Assembly (NCBI RefSeq): GCF_000455265.1
Contig: NZ_HG005139.1
Location: forward strand, 2,973,554-3,037,553
Length of the DNA: 64,000 bases
Source of the DNA: Paenibacillus antibioticophila
GTDB lineage: Bacteria > Bacillota > Bacilli > Paenibacillales > Paenibacillaceae
Direction: 5' to 3'
Shown here: piece by piece, positions 10,102-19,731 of the stretch
Layout of the letters: the number at the start of each line of letters is the position of its first letter
How positions within the stretch are numbered: position 1 is the stretch's first letter
Translations under genes and position numbers: made by a program
The notes under the pieces: model-generated
Databases searched by the model: none
What the model was told of the DNA's origin: nothing
Seen by the model: the letters and a program-made list of their open reading frames with translations, nothing else

Positions 10102-10314
10102 TTATGTCAAATGCATTTGCGGATAATCCTGCATAACCTCGTCGCCAAAGAACAAATCATCCAGCGAGCTGAGCGTACCGTCCTCTTCCACCTGATACAC
10201 TGACATCTTGTCTCCATTTACCGTCAATTCAATAAAACAGCCCCAGCAATAAAACTGATGGGATCCAATCTTCCCGATATCCTTAGAGCTACAATTTGGA
10301 CATTTCATCTTCAT
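10102..10314 (-). CDS. Small zinc-ribbon protein
   Basis: A 70-residue protein with two Cys pairs, CPNC near residue 5 and CWGC near residue 23, consistent with a zinc ribbon, then a beta-rich segment ending in an acidic tail. It resembles the small conserved protein found beside yrrD in Bacillus, as judged from memory of the motif SHQFYCWGCFIEL. Function unknown. It starts just after the PRC-barrel gene (23 bp) and is followed by a terminator, so the two probably share a transcript. Confidence 0.75.
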   Translation of the reverse strand: MKMKCPNCSSKDIGKIGSHQFYCWGCFIELTVNGDKMSVYQVEEDGTLSSLDDLFFGDEVMQDYPQMHLT

Positions 10315-10337
10315 TAATCACCTATCCGTTAACAGAT

Positions 10338-10841
10338 TCAAGGCGCCTCAAGCAGCTCATCACTGTTGGGGGGCACCATAATTGCATTTTCGCCCTTGAT
10401 CATACCGTCTATGTAGGGCAGCACCTTGCGGCCTTCCATCAGGTCGGAGATTAAGCCGTCGCTGATTTCTATCCCTGTAATTGTATTTCCCATTTCCTGG
10501 TCAAAATAAACATCACTAACGTGACCAAGCATCGTACCGTCACCGGTCAGAACCGGAAGCTCCTTCAATTTCCCGTTGCCCGATAAAAAGGTAAGTTGTA
10601 TATTCTCGGCATCCCATTTGCGGATTGCCTGTCGATTGCGAATCATTACGGCATCTTCACCGTAAGCGATAATGTCATCCCAGAACACAACCTTCACGCT
10701 GGCTGAGAACATTTGCTTCCCTTCCAGCAAAATGCCGACGATGTTCCACTGTTCATTCAGCAGGACATCTTGGACATCCCCGACCTGTTTACCGTCTTCT
10801 ACATCAAATACGGCTAAACCTGTCAACTCCTGAAGTTTCAT
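10338..10841 (-). CDS. PRC-barrel domain protein (YrrD-like)
   Basis: A 167-residue protein with two PRC-barrel units, roughly residues 1-80 (LTGLAVFDVEDGKQVGDVQDV) and 85-160 (LPVLTGDGTMLGHVSDVYFD). The start at 10841 (MKLQELTG) is chosen because AGGAGG lies 8 bp upstream; a longer frame adds 18 residues without a ribosome site. PRC barrels are found in RimM and in photosynthetic reaction centres; the role of this stand-alone form is not established. It follows the cysteine desulfurase gene after 86 bp. Confidence 0.82.
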   Translation of the reverse strand: MKLQELTGLAVFDVEDGKQVGDVQDVLLNEQWNIVGILLEGKQMFSASVKVVFWDDIIAYGEDAVMIRNRQAIRKWDAENIQLTFLSGNGKLKELPVLTGDGTMLGHVSDVYFDQEMGNTITGIEISDGLISDLMEGRKVLPYIDGMIKGENAIMVPPNSDELLEAP

Positions 10842-10927
10842 GCGTTGGATCCTCCTGTATGGGCAATCTTGTGGATCCCCTGTATTACGAGCCAACCTCC
10901 TCCCCGAAAAAACGTGCAGAAGCCCAT

Positions 10928-12085
10928 TTATCTTCTATTACGAAGACGGTTCAGTATAGTTCCAATTTTTTCGGCGGTTTTCTCTAATTCCTCCCTAGTA
11001 TTACCCAAACCAAAGCTGAATCGAATCGCTGAACGCAAAAATATTTGTGGAAGATTCATGGCGGCAAGCACATGGGATGGTTCCAGAGAGCCGGATGAGC
11101 AAGCCGACCCGCTGGCAGCCGCGATACCTTCAAGATCAAGATTCATCAGCATCGTCTCTGTGTCACACGCCGGAAAGCTGATATTCACAATATGCGGCAA
11201 TCTGTATCCGGCCTCCGGGTGCCCATTCAGATGGTAGTTCTCGGCACCGACATGAAGCTGCAGTGCTTGAAGCAGGGTTAATCGCATGAGCTCATCCTGT
11301 TCCCCGAGCACCGGAAGCTGTTTGCTTGCTAATGAAGCAGCCGCAGCAAAACCGGCCATACCAGCAATATTCTCGGTTCCCGCCCGACGTTTCCGCTCTT
11401 GAAGCCCGCCGAAGAACAGCGGATCAAGCGGCGTGCCTTGGCGGATATATAATGCCCCGACACCCTGCGGGCCGTTAATCTTGTGAGCGGAGAAGCTCAT
11501 CAAATCTACAGCGAGCTTGCTTGTATCGATCGGAAGCTTGCCAAAGGCTTGTACAGCATCGACATGAAACAGGATCCGCCGGGCCGCTGTAACTTCTGCA
11601 ATTTCCCGAATCGGCTGAATCGTCCCCACTTCATTGTTAGCGTACATCACGCTGACAAGTATCGTATCTGGACGAATCGCTTCCTCTACTTGCTCAGGAT
11701 GTACGATCCCGTACTTGTCAACTGGCAGATATGTCAGTTCAAAGCCCTCTTTCTCCAGCTGTCTGCATGTGTGCAGCACGGCATGATGCTCAACTTGAGT
11801 CGTTATGATATGACGGCCGCGATGCTGATTCGCCTTTGCCGCACCGAACAAGGCCAGATTATCGCTTTCTGTTCCCCCGCCTGTAAAGACAAGCTCATCC
11901 GTTCGGCATCCCGCCAACAAAGCCACCTGCTCTCTTGACTCGTTCACGAGACGCTTGGCCGCACGTCCGAAAGCATGCACACTCGAGGCATTGCCATAAT
12001 GCTCCTTCATCACACGCAGCATCGTCTCCATCACTTCAGGATGAACGGGCGTTGAAGCCGCATGATCAAGATATATCGTATTCAT
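10928..12085 (-). CDS. Cysteine desulfurase (YrvO/NifS-like)
   Basis: A pyridoxal-phosphate enzyme that takes sulfur from cysteine. The 385-residue protein begins MNTIYLDHAASTP after an AAGGTGAT site. The PLP lysine is in SFSAHKINGPQG near residue 200 and the sulfur-carrying Cys in SGSACSSGSLEPS near residue 330. In Bacillus the orthologous gene is immediately followed by mnmA, to whose product it donates sulfur for tRNA 2-thiouridine. Here mnmA is about 4 kb away on the opposite strand, so the pairing is probably functional but no longer an operon. An Fe-S role cannot be excluded. Confidence 0.92.
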   Translation of the reverse strand: MNTIYLDHAASTPVHPEVMETMLRVMKEHYGNASSVHAFGRAAKRLVNESREQVALLAGCRTDELVFTGGGTESDNLALFGAAKANQHRGRHIITTQVEHHAVLHTCRQLEKEGFELTYLPVDKYGIVHPEQVEEAIRPDTILVSVMYANNEVGTIQPIREIAEVTAARRILFHVDAVQAFGKLPIDTSKLAVDLMSFSAHKINGPQGVGALYIRQGTPLDPLFFGGLQERKRRAGTENIAGMAGFAAAASLASKQLPVLGEQDELMRLTLLQALQLHVGAENYHLNGHPEAGYRLPHIVNISFPACDTETMLMNLDLEGIAAASGSACSSGSLEPSHVLAAMNLPQIFLRSAIRFSFGLGNTREELEKTAEKIGTILNRLRNRR

Positions 12086-12152
12086 TCTCTCATCACCTTG
12101 ATTTTTTTCAGGATAGAACTCCTGCTGCACTTTTTGGGCAATCATCTGAAAA

Positions 12153-12212
12153 ACACAAATACCGTCCCGAACGGGACGGCCATCGTGTTGGTATCACAGT
12201 AGGTTCTGTGAT
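12153..12212 (-). terminator. Paired hairpins upstream of the cysteine desulfurase
   Basis: The centre is CCGTCCCG-AA-CGGGACGG (12162-12179), extended outward by AACAC/GTGTT, with a T-rich flank on the minus strand. A second inverted repeat ATCACAG/CTGTGAT (12193-12212) lies beside it. They may end transcripts from the ATPase gene or act in the leader of the desulfurase gene. A further inverted repeat TTTTGTA/TACAAAA spans 12275-12318. Confidence 0.5.
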
Positions 12213-12333
12213 TCATGTGTTGTTATCTAATCCGACCGCCGCAAGTGCATCCCCATCTTAATATGTTTCCCGGGTTTTGTACAGCGTAACCTGGCCCAAA
12301 AGGAGGTTTTCTACAAAAGCAGCGATAATCCGA

Positions 12334-14958
12334 TTAATTTCTTGCAAGAAGCTTCTTGCCAAGCTTGATCAATTCGTTAACACACAGCGGCACCAAGGCA
12401 AGAGCGATAACAATTCCCCAATCGGCGAGACTCAGGTTCTGTACCTTAAAAGCATCCGCCAGGAACGGGATGGTGATCGAAGCGAATTGAAGCGCAAAAC
12501 CGGCAAGAACAGCCAGCACAAGAAACTTGTTAGAGAAAAGACCCAGCTCAAAGATCGACTTGGTCGAACTCCGTTTGGCGAAGGAGTAGAACAATTGAGA
12601 AGCGGCAAGCACCACAAACGCCATGGTCCGCGCATATGTCATCACATCCTCAGGAATGGAGCCGGCTCCAAGACTGTATCCGTGCTCTCTGAGTCCCAAA
12701 TAGAAGGCAACCAGGGTCAACGTTCCGATGAGAAGCCCCCCAAGTACAGCCTGAGTTGCTACTCCCTTCGAGAAGAAGCTCTCCTTCGGATCTCTCGGCT
12801 TGCGCTTCATGACATCCTTCTCCCCTGGATCAACACCCAGCGCGATGGCTGGCAGCGTATCCGTAACAAGATTAATCCAGAGAATCTGGGTCGCGAGCAA
12901 CGGCAACGGCCAGAAGAATATAATTGAAGCCAGAATAGCTACGATTTCGCCAAAGTTACAGGACAAGAGGAAAGTAACCGTCTTACGGATGTTAGCATAG
13001 ATATTTCGCCCTTCCCGAATGGCTTTTACAATCGTAGTAAAATTATCGTCCGTCAAAATCATATCGCTGGCACCCTTGGATACATCCGTACCAGTGATCC
13101 CCATAGCTACGCCAATGTCCGCGCTTTTCAGCGAAGGAGCGTCATTTACTCCGTCGCCCGTCATGGAGACTACATTCCCTTGAGCCTTGAAGGCTTTCAC
13201 AATCTTCACTTTATGCTCCGGAGATACGCGAGCGAAGACTCGGATGTTCTGGATTCTCCGGGCAAATTCCTCATCGCTCAGCTCATCGATCTCCGCACCG
13301 GTCATACTCTGGTCGATTGAAGCAGCGATCTCCAGCTCCTTGGCGATGGCCACGGCCGTGTTCCGGTGGTCTCCCGTAATCATAATCGGGGTAATACCAG
13401 CCAGCTTGGCTTCGCGGATCGAATCCTTCACTTCAAGACGAGGCGGATCAATCATGCCGACAAAGCCCAGGAAAGTCAAATCCTTCTCCATCTCATCCGG
13501 GCTGATCACAGCCTCCGTATCCTTGAATGCCGCTGCCAGCACCCGCAAGGCATCGTCAGACATCGCTTCCGCCGCTTGCAAATATTGCTGCTTCAGCTCT
13601 TCCGTAAGCGGCACGACCTCTCCATTCACAACGGCCGTCGCGGATACCTTCAGCAGCTGGTCAATCGCACCCTTCGTGTGGACGCGATAACCTTTTCTAG
13701 TCTGATTCAGGGTGGACATCAGCTTTCGGTCAGAATCAAACGGCTTTTCAGCAACCCGCTTATACTCCGCCTCCAGCGATTTCTTCATCAGATTATGCTG
13801 CTGGCCGTAGACGACCAAAGCAATCTCTGTCGGGTCTCCCGTTCCCTGGCCCTCTTCAAAGGTAGCATCCGAGCACAGCACGAAGGTCTTGATCATCTCC
13901 ACCGGAGGCTCCTCGCCCAGTTGAGCGGCTGTGTAATGCTTGACGACGGTCATTTTATTTTGTGTCAGGGTTCCCGTCTTATCCGAGCATATAATATTGA
14001 CCGATCCAAGCGTCTCAACCGCAGGAAGCTTCTTCACAATAGCGTTCAGCTTCGACATGCGGGTTACGCCCAGAGCCAGCACTATCGCCACAATTGCCGG
14101 CAAGCCTTCCGGGATCGCAGCTACAGCCAAGCTGATCGAGGTCAGGAACAGTTCAAACAGGTCGCGTCCCTGGAGCAAGCCGATGATAAAGATGACAACA
14201 CAGATGCCGATCGCGATATAGCCGAGCACCTTGCCAAGCTCCTCAAGCTTAATTTGTAGTGGTGTCATGCTTTGATCGTCTTCGTCCAGGATTTTTGCGA
14301 TCTTGCCCATTTCTGTATCCATCGCCGTAGCAACAGCCACACCCTCACCGCGTCCATATGTAACAAGCGTAGACATGAATGCCATGTTGGCCATATCACC
14401 GATTGGCGTCTTAGGACCTTCCAGAAGGGCGTCAGGATCCTTGTCTGAAGGCACGGATTCCCCGGTAAGTGCAGATTCTTCAATCTGAAGGTTCGCTCCC
14501 GAGATCAGCCGCAGATCGGCCGGGATATAGCGTCCGGCATCCAAAATCACGATATCGCCCGGAACAACATGGACCGAATCGATCTCTTTAATATCCCCGT
14601 CCCGTCTAACAAGCGTCCGGGGCGTCGTCATTTGTTGAAGCGCTTCGATGGCCTTTTCTGCCTTTTGCTCCTGGAATACGCCAATTGCCGCATTCAAAAA
14701 AACGACCGCAAGTATAATGACCGCGTCCACATATTCGCCCACAATAAGCGTAATAACAGCCGCGCCAAGCAATACGTAAATCAGCATATCCTTCAATTGA
14801 GAAAAAAAGAGGGCCGCCAGGCTTTTCTTCGGCTTGCCTTTCAGCTTGTTTTCACCGTACTTCGCCAGCCTTGCCTCAGCCTCCTGCGAAGTTAATCCTA
14901 CATCAGGATTCACTTCAAGTTCCTTTAGAACAGTATCTGTTGACTTATCATGCCACAC
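12334..14958 (-). CDS. Calcium-type P-type ATPase (YloB-like)
   Basis: Pumps cations, probably Ca2+ or Mn2+, across the membrane using ATP. About 874 residues with the P2A order: N-terminal cation ATPase domain, transmembrane pairs, actuator motif TGES, phosphorylation site CSDKTGTLTQNK (near residue 320), hinge MTGDGVNDAPSLK, and a C-terminal membrane domain (CNFGEIVAI, VNLVTDTLPAIALG). The start is taken as GTG at 14958, 7 bp after AGAGGTG; TTG at 14961 is an alternative and the frame is open to 14994. A structured RNA lies immediately upstream. Its position between cysteine desulfurase and cymR breaks the Bacillus order. Confidence 0.93.
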   Translation of the reverse strand: MWHDKSTDTVLKELEVNPDVGLTSQEAEARLAKYGENKLKGKPKKSLAALFFSQLKDMLIYVLLGAAVITLIVGEYVDAVIILAVVFLNAAIGVFQEQKAEKAIEALQQMTTPRTLVRRDGDIKEIDSVHVVPGDIVILDAGRYIPADLRLISGANLQIEESALTGESVPSDKDPDALLEGPKTPIGDMANMAFMSTLVTYGRGEGVAVATAMDTEMGKIAKILDEDDQSMTPLQIKLEELGKVLGYIAIGICVVIFIIGLLQGRDLFELFLTSISLAVAAIPEGLPAIVAIVLALGVTRMSKLNAIVKKLPAVETLGSVNIICSDKTGTLTQNKMTVVKHYTAAQLGEEPPVEMIKTFVLCSDATFEEGQGTGDPTEIALVVYGQQHNLMKKSLEAEYKRVAEKPFDSDRKLMSTLNQTRKGYRVHTKGAIDQLLKVSATAVVNGEVVPLTEELKQQYLQAAEAMSDDALRVLAAAFKDTEAVISPDEMEKDLTFLGFVGMIDPPRLEVKDSIREAKLAGITPIMITGDHRNTAVAIAKELEIAASIDQSMTGAEIDELSDEEFARRIQNIRVFARVSPEHKVKIVKAFKAQGNVVSMTGDGVNDAPSLKSADIGVAMGITGTDVSKGASDMILTDDNFTTIVKAIREGRNIYANIRKTVTFLLSCNFGEIVAILASIIFFWPLPLLATQILWINLVTDTLPAIALGVDPGEKDVMKRKPRDPKESFFSKGVATQAVLGGLLIGTLTLVAFYLGLREHGYSLGAGSIPEDVMTYARTMAFVVLAASQLFYSFAKRSSTKSIFELGLFSNKFLVLAVLAGFALQFASITIPFLADAFKVQNLSLADWGIVIALALVPLCVNELIKLGKKLLARN

Positions 14959-15094
14959 CAAGCAACACCTCTTCTTTAGAATCTGAATGTACATTAATTA
15001 TTACGGCTATTGTGAGCGGAATGACTCAATATTAATCAAATTGTATGCTAGAATCTTAAATCCTCCAATTTCCAATTGCAATTAAGAAGGACAT

Positions 15095-15290
15095 AAAAAG
15101 AAAAAGCCTGCCCTGTAGGCAGACTCATGGGATAATTTGCACAAACGAAAATAACCCGCCCAGGTCAGCTCCAAGGGAACGGGTTATTTTTTAACAACAA
15201 GTTTGGAGGTATCCCATCCAAGTGTTTGTACCGGTGAGGCTGTGGCGCAGCCTCCCTGCCTCTATTGTACATTGGCCAAGCACTTGATCC
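15095..15290 (-). ncRNA. Structured RNA ending in a terminator, upstream of the P-type ATPase
   Basis: On the minus strand four elements stack in about 190 nt: a helix of 15277-15288 with 15219-15228 enclosing the perfect hairpin GAGGCTG/CAGCCTC (15236-15254); an outer helix ATGGGATA (15210-15217) with TATCCCAT (15127-15134); an inner 11-bp helix AAAATAACCCG (15180-15190) with CGGGTTATTTT (15148-15158); and a terminator CTGCC-TACAG-GGCAG plus T-tract (15095-15124). It lies between cymR and the ATPase gene on the same strand. It could be a metal-responsive leader or an independent small RNA such as a 6S-type RNA; I do not recognise a known consensus. The tract 14959-15094 shows nothing else. 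Confidence 0.55.
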
Positions 15291-15294
15291 TCCC

Positions 15295-15714
15295 TCAAAT
15301 GTAGAACATATAGCTATCCTTTGCTCCCTGCTCTTCGTAAGTTACGAGGCTTTCCAGTGTTGTCGAATCCAGCACGTCGGCAATGCTGTCCCGAATCCGT
15401 AGCCAAAGGTCGCGCTTGGCAGGATCGTCCTCCTCCGTGAAATCCACCGGGGAAATCGGGCCCTCCAATACGCGGATAATATCGCCTGCAGTAATCTCGC
15501 TGGCATCACGCGACAGGATATACCCCCCATATGCCCCGCGAACGCTCTTGACCAGACCGGCATTGCGAAGCGGAGCAATCAATTGCTCCAGATAGTGCTC
15601 AGACAGTTGATTTTTTTCCGCAATGCTCTTCAAGGATGTCGGCCCTTCGCCCAGCTTAGCAGCCAACTCCATCATAATGGTCAGGCCATAGCGTCCCTTT
15701 GTAGAAATCTTCAA
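15295..15714 (-). CDS. cymR: Cysteine metabolism repressor, Rrf2 family
   Basis: A 139-residue Rrf2-family regulator nearly identical in pattern to Bacillus CymR: LKISTKGRYGLTIMMELA at the N-terminal winged helix, LSEHYLEQL recognition region, VRGAYGGYIL wing, and DSTTLESL and MFYI at the end. It has no Fe-S cysteines, as expected for CymR, which works with CysK to sense cysteine supply. The start is TTG at 15714, 6 bp after AAGAGGTG; the frame is open upstream to 15798 without a ribosome site. Divergent from mnmA. Confidence 0.93.
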   Translation of the reverse strand: MKISTKGRYGLTIMMELAAKLGEGPTSLKSIAEKNQLSEHYLEQLIAPLRNAGLVKSVRGAYGGYILSRDASEITAGDIIRVLEGPISPVDFTEEDDPAKRDLWLRIRDSIADVLDSTTLESLVTYEEQGAKDSYMFYI

Positions 15715-15931
15715 AGAAGCCACCTCTTTCATTTTTCGGATAAACTTTATATAATGGACCTTTGGTCGATTAATAATATACCTTCTTATTCCTATCACTT
15801 ATCTCTGTAATAGTAACACATCCTGATGCTTTTGCAAAACACGCTGAACAGCTTGACACAGGGCTATCGATTGTCAGGCATAGATTTGATAAAATGTACA
15901 CAGGCTCAAGGAAGCCTGAAGGAGTGATTGA

Positions 15932-17065
<1,134 letters not shown>

Positions 17066-17143
17066 GAGCGTATATTCTGACTCTCTGATTGGATCACAAG
17101 GCTATGCAAGTTCGGCTGGATATTAAGCGTGGGGACCATGCAG

Positions 17144-17480
17144 ACGAAATAAGTGTCAAAAGGCATTATAATTGCCGGCACGGGCGCTCATACGGCGAAT
17201 TTAGTGCCAAAAGGCATTATAATTGCCGACTCGGGTACTCTTCTGGCGAATTTAGTGCTTAAAGGCACTATAATCGCTGACGCAGGAGCTCATACGGCGA
17301 ATTTAGTGCCAAAAGGCATTATAATTGCCGACTCGGGTGCTCTTCTGGCGAATTTAGTGCTTAAAAGCACTATAATTGCCGACACAGGTGCTCATGCGGC
17401 GAATTTAGTGCCAAAAGGCACTATAATTGCTGACTCGGATACTCATACGGTGAGTTTAGTGCATACGGCGAATTAAGTGC
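17144..17480 (+). repeat. 51-bp tandem array of hairpins between mnmA and rarA
   Basis: Six tandem units of exactly 51 bp begin at 17161, 17212, 17263, 17314, 17365 and 17416, with degenerate half-units on both sides. Units alternate between a CTCATACGGCG form (1st, 3rd, 5th) and a CTCTTCTGGCG form (2nd, 4th), so the true period is 102 bp. Each junction is a hairpin, either TAGTGCC-AAAA-GGCACTA or TAGTGCTT-AA-AAGCACTA, and the arms change together between copies. Each unit also contains TATAAT or TATAAT-like ATTATAAT. The array is open in one frame (17 codons per unit) but has no ribosome site. The stretch 17066-17143 holds nothing else. Confidence 0.85.
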
Positions 17481-17517
17481 ATAGGCGCATATTACTTTGG
17501 CAAAAGTGAACGGACAA

Positions 17518-17566
17518 TAAAGTTGGGCGGTTCCCCCTTATGGTGGTTCTCGCCCAACTTTTTATT
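17518..17566. terminator. Bidirectional terminator between mnmA and rarA
   Basis: AAAGTTGGGCG pairs with CGCCCAACTTT over a roughly 24-nt loop, with T-rich flanks on both strands. It serves convergent mnmA and rarA. The tandem array lies before it, so it should be transcribed as part of the mnmA 3' UTR. Confidence 0.8.
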
Positions 17567-17592
17567 TTGGGGACTTTTCGGCAGTCCCCTTC

Positions 17593-18909
17593 TTATTCCT
17601 TTCGCCGCAGTTCTTGATTATGACGGATTTTACTCTCATTTCCCTGCTCTGTTGCCTGATAGAACACTTTTCCCTGCAGAGATTCCGGCAGATATTCCTG
17701 CTTTACATAATGATTAGGATAATCATGCGGGTATTTATACCCGACATGACCGAGCTTGACGGCCCCCTTGTAATGGGCATCCCGCAAATGCAGCGGCACC
17801 TCGGCGGAGCGGACCTCCTCGATCGCTGACATCGCCCGCGAGATGGCCGCCACAACGCCATTGGATTTCGGACTCTCCACGGCAAATAGAATGGCCTGGG
17901 CCACGTTCAGCTTCGCTTCGGGCCAGCCGTTATTGCGGTACGCCTCCAGGGCGCTGACCGCCTGAACCATCGCCTGGGGATTCGCCAGGCCGATGTCCTC
18001 GCTGCATGCCGCTATCAGCCGGCGGATGAAGGTCATGGGATCCATGCCGAGCTTCTCCACGGCATAGAGGAACCAGAAGAGCGCGGCATCGCTGGAGCCG
18101 CGAATGCTCTTGTGGAACGCGGAGAGCACATCATATTGCGTGGACTCGTCCGCCTTCACCAGAGGACGGCGAATCGACTCCTCAGCCACCGCAAGGCTGA
18201 TGTGCACGGAGCCATCCTGCTCCGGCGGCGTGGTCAGCGCCGCCAGCTCGAGCGCATTCAGCGCCCGGCGAATGTCGCCGTTTGCCATGGCCGCGATATG
18301 CAGCAGCGCATCCTCATCCACCTGGAGCGGCATATGGCCCAGCCCTTTATCCTTATCTGCCAGCGCCCGCTTCATGGCGAGCAGCGAATTCTCCTTCGTC
18401 AGCGCCTGCAGCTCGAACAGCGTAGAACGGCTCAGTAGAGCGCCGTTCACGTAGTGAAACGGGTTCTCCGTCGTTGCTCCGATAAATATAATCGTTCCCT
18501 TCTCCACCGCCGGGAGCAGCGCATCCTGCCGGGAGCTGTTGAAGCGATGCACCTCGTCCAGGAAGAGGATCGTCTTCGTTCCATAGAACGATTTATCATT
18601 CTGCGCCTTCTCGATCACCTCGCGAACATCCTTCACGGAAGCATCGACGGCATTGAGCCGAACAAACTCAGCCTGGGTATGGTGCGAAATAATATGGGCC
18701 AATGTGGTCTTGCCACAACCAGGAGGTCCATATAGCAAGATCGAGGAGACCTGATCCGCTTCAATCGCACGGCGCAGCAGCTTGCCCGGCCCTACGATTT
18801 GCTCCTGCCCGATATATTCATCCAGCGTCACCGGACGCATCCGGTCGGCGAGCAGCCTGCCGGAGGGATTTTGCTCCTGTTGAAATGAAAATAAGTCCAC
18901 TGCCTTCAC
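17593..18909 (-). CDS. rarA: Replication-associated recombination protein A (MgsA/YrvN)
   Basis: AAA+ ATPase acting at stalled replication forks. The 438-residue protein has Walker [10 protein letters not shown] (61-69), Walker [11 protein letters not shown] (about 114-123), sensor 1 FIGATTENP and a C-terminal tetramerisation region. The start is GTG at 18909 (MKAVDLF), close behind AAGGA; a second GTG three codons later has better spacing and cannot be excluded. Convergent with mnmA. In Bacillus it sits beside cymR. Confidence 0.95.
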   Translation of the reverse strand: MKAVDLFSFQQEQNPSGRLLADRMRPVTLDEYIGQEQIVGPGKLLRRAIEADQVSSILLYGPPGCGKTTLAHIISHHTQAEFVRLNAVDASVKDVREVIEKAQNDKSFYGTKTILFLDEVHRFNSSRQDALLPAVEKGTIIFIGATTENPFHYVNGALLSRSTLFELQALTKENSLLAMKRALADKDKGLGHMPLQVDEDALLHIAAMANGDIRRALNALELAALTTPPEQDGSVHISLAVAEESIRRPLVKADESTQYDVLSAFHKSIRGSSDAALFWFLYAVEKLGMDPMTFIRRLIAACSEDIGLANPQAMVQAVSALEAYRNNGWPEAKLNVAQAILFAVESPKSNGVVAAISRAMSAIEEVRSAEVPLHLRDAHYKGAVKLGHVGYKYPHDYPNHYVKQEYLPESLQGKVFYQATEQGNESKIRHNQELRRKE

Positions 18910-18975
18910 GTCCTTGATTCGTTGATATTCTTCTTAACATTCTATATCAGTTGAACTAAAGAAGCTACGCAGAAA

Positions 18976-19005
18976 GGCAACGTATGAAGTTTCAACTTTT
19001 ATGCC
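18976..19005. repeat. Dispersed intergenic palindrome, copy C (minimal)
   Basis: GGCAACGTATGAAGTT followed by AACTTTTATGCC forms a short hairpin. The left arm is identical to copy A over 14 bp, and the right arm ends in the family ATGCC. It lacks the internal block of A and B. It lies 67 bp upstream of rarA. Confidence 0.5.
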
Positions 19006-19114
19006 ATACACGGTAAAAAACATTTATAAATGTTCTTTCGCTTTCGAAGCTGCTGACAATATGAGTTAATATAGATGTCGGGCCGACGAATCACTGGAAA
19101 GGGGGCTGATCGAA

Positions 19115-19185
19115 GTGATTACAGTGAGTGAGGTGGCTGTCGCTTAACGCGGCAGCCCGTACGTTGAGGGGCTTTCGGGCCCCTC
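19115..19185 (+). other. Ten-codon ORF with stop-codon hairpin and terminator
   Basis: After AAAGGGGGCTGATCGAA, a GTG at 19115 opens MITVSEVAVA with TAA at 19145-19147. The stop codon sits in the loop of a 9-bp hairpin GGCTGTCGC/GCGGCAGCC (19135-19157), directly followed by a second hairpin GAGGGGC/GCCCCTC (19165-19184) and TTATTT. This is a compact transcription unit of about 100 nt, like a leader-peptide attenuator or small peptide gene. I do not recognise it. It lies in the 414-bp gap before the CD3324-like gene; the remainder of 19006-19114 contains nothing clear. Confidence 0.4.
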
Positions 19186-19265
19186 TTATTTCCGTTTATT
19201 CAATGATGTGTTAAAATAAATCCAAATCTTAATTCTAATTCGAACGAAAGGGGGGAGTTGCGACC

Positions 19266-19367
19266 ATGAACACTAGCAAAAGCCAGGTAAATACACTCCA
19301 GAACGCAAGTTATAAGGAGGATCATGATCGTGAACTACAAAAACGGGAAGGATGTGCTTCCCCCTAG
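19266..19367 (+). CDS. Small upstream ORF overlapping the CD3324-like gene
   Basis: Thirty-three codons from ATG 19266 (MNTSKSQVNTLQNASYKEDH...) to TAG 19365, preceded by a strong GAAAGGGGGGAG site. It overlaps the next gene by 44 bp in another frame, and the ribosome site of that gene (AAGGAGG) lies inside it. The peptide is hydrophilic with no recognisable motif. Likely role: translational coupling or an upstream regulatory ORF; it may also be chance. Confidence 0.4.
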   Translation: MNTSKSQVNTLQNASYKEDHDRELQKREGCASP

Positions 19368-19629
19368 GCTATTGAAGGAGCTTCAAAGCTACATTCAGGG
19401 AGAACTGCTGTACATACCCAAGCCGGAATGCGCCAAGGCTTCCTGGGGTGAACTCAGCGGGACCCGCACATCCATGGCAAAACGCAATGAAAATATTTAT
19501 AAGCTATATGATAACGGTCATTCCGTGAGCGATCTGGCTCAAATGTTCTTTCTGTCCGACGAGAGCATTCGGAAGATCGTGTGCAAGGTGCGCTCCTCTC
19601 ATCGAGAGGCGGCGACCGTATCTGAATAA
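19324..19629 (+). CDS. CD3324-family HTH protein
   Basis: A 101-residue protein resembling the CD3324/Mor-type DNA-binding family. The N-terminal part (VLPPRLLKELQSYIQGELLYIPK) is typical; residues about 60-90 (NIYKLYDNGHSVSDLAQMFFLSDESIRKIV) form a helix-turn-helix. Starts ATG at 19324 right after AAGGAGG. Probably a small transcription regulator; target unknown. Followed by a strong terminator, so it is a single-gene unit with its overlapping upstream ORF. Confidence 0.75.
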   Translation: MIVNYKNGKDVLPPRLLKELQSYIQGELLYIPKPECAKASWGELSGTRTSMAKRNENIYKLYDNGHSVSDLAQMFFLSDESIRKIVCKVRSSHREAATVSE

Positions 19630-19634
19630 GTATT

Positions 19635-19664
19635 AAAGGGCTGCCGTAAACCGGCAGCCCTTTT
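19635..19664 (+). terminator. Terminator after the CD3324-like gene
   Basis: AAGGGCTGCCG pairs with CGGCAGCCCTT over a short loop, followed by TTTTGGTTTT. It lies 6 bp past the stop codon. Confidence 0.85.
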
Positions 19665-19731
19665 GGTTTTATTAGGGGATTCAGACTCTGCAAGGTATAA
19701 TAAGGATATTGAATCAGTGGAGGATACATAA

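Noticed and set aside
15095..15290. SAM (S-box), yybP-ykoY or Mg (M-box) riboswitch
   Set aside because: Their conserved cores are not present in the strand that reads into the ATPase gene; the GGTGAGGCT seen on the other strand is a chance partial match.
17153..17476. Open reading frame of 107 codons across the tandem array
   Set aside because: It starts at a GTG without a ribosome site, and its openness follows from a 51-bp (17-codon) period. The hairpins explain the repeat better than a protein does.
17144..17480. CRISPR array
   Set aside because: Units are contiguous with no unique spacers, and no cas genes are present.
19080..19190. tmRNA or a T-box leader
   Set aside because: It lacks tRNA-like ends, and there is no T-box motif or synthetase gene downstream.
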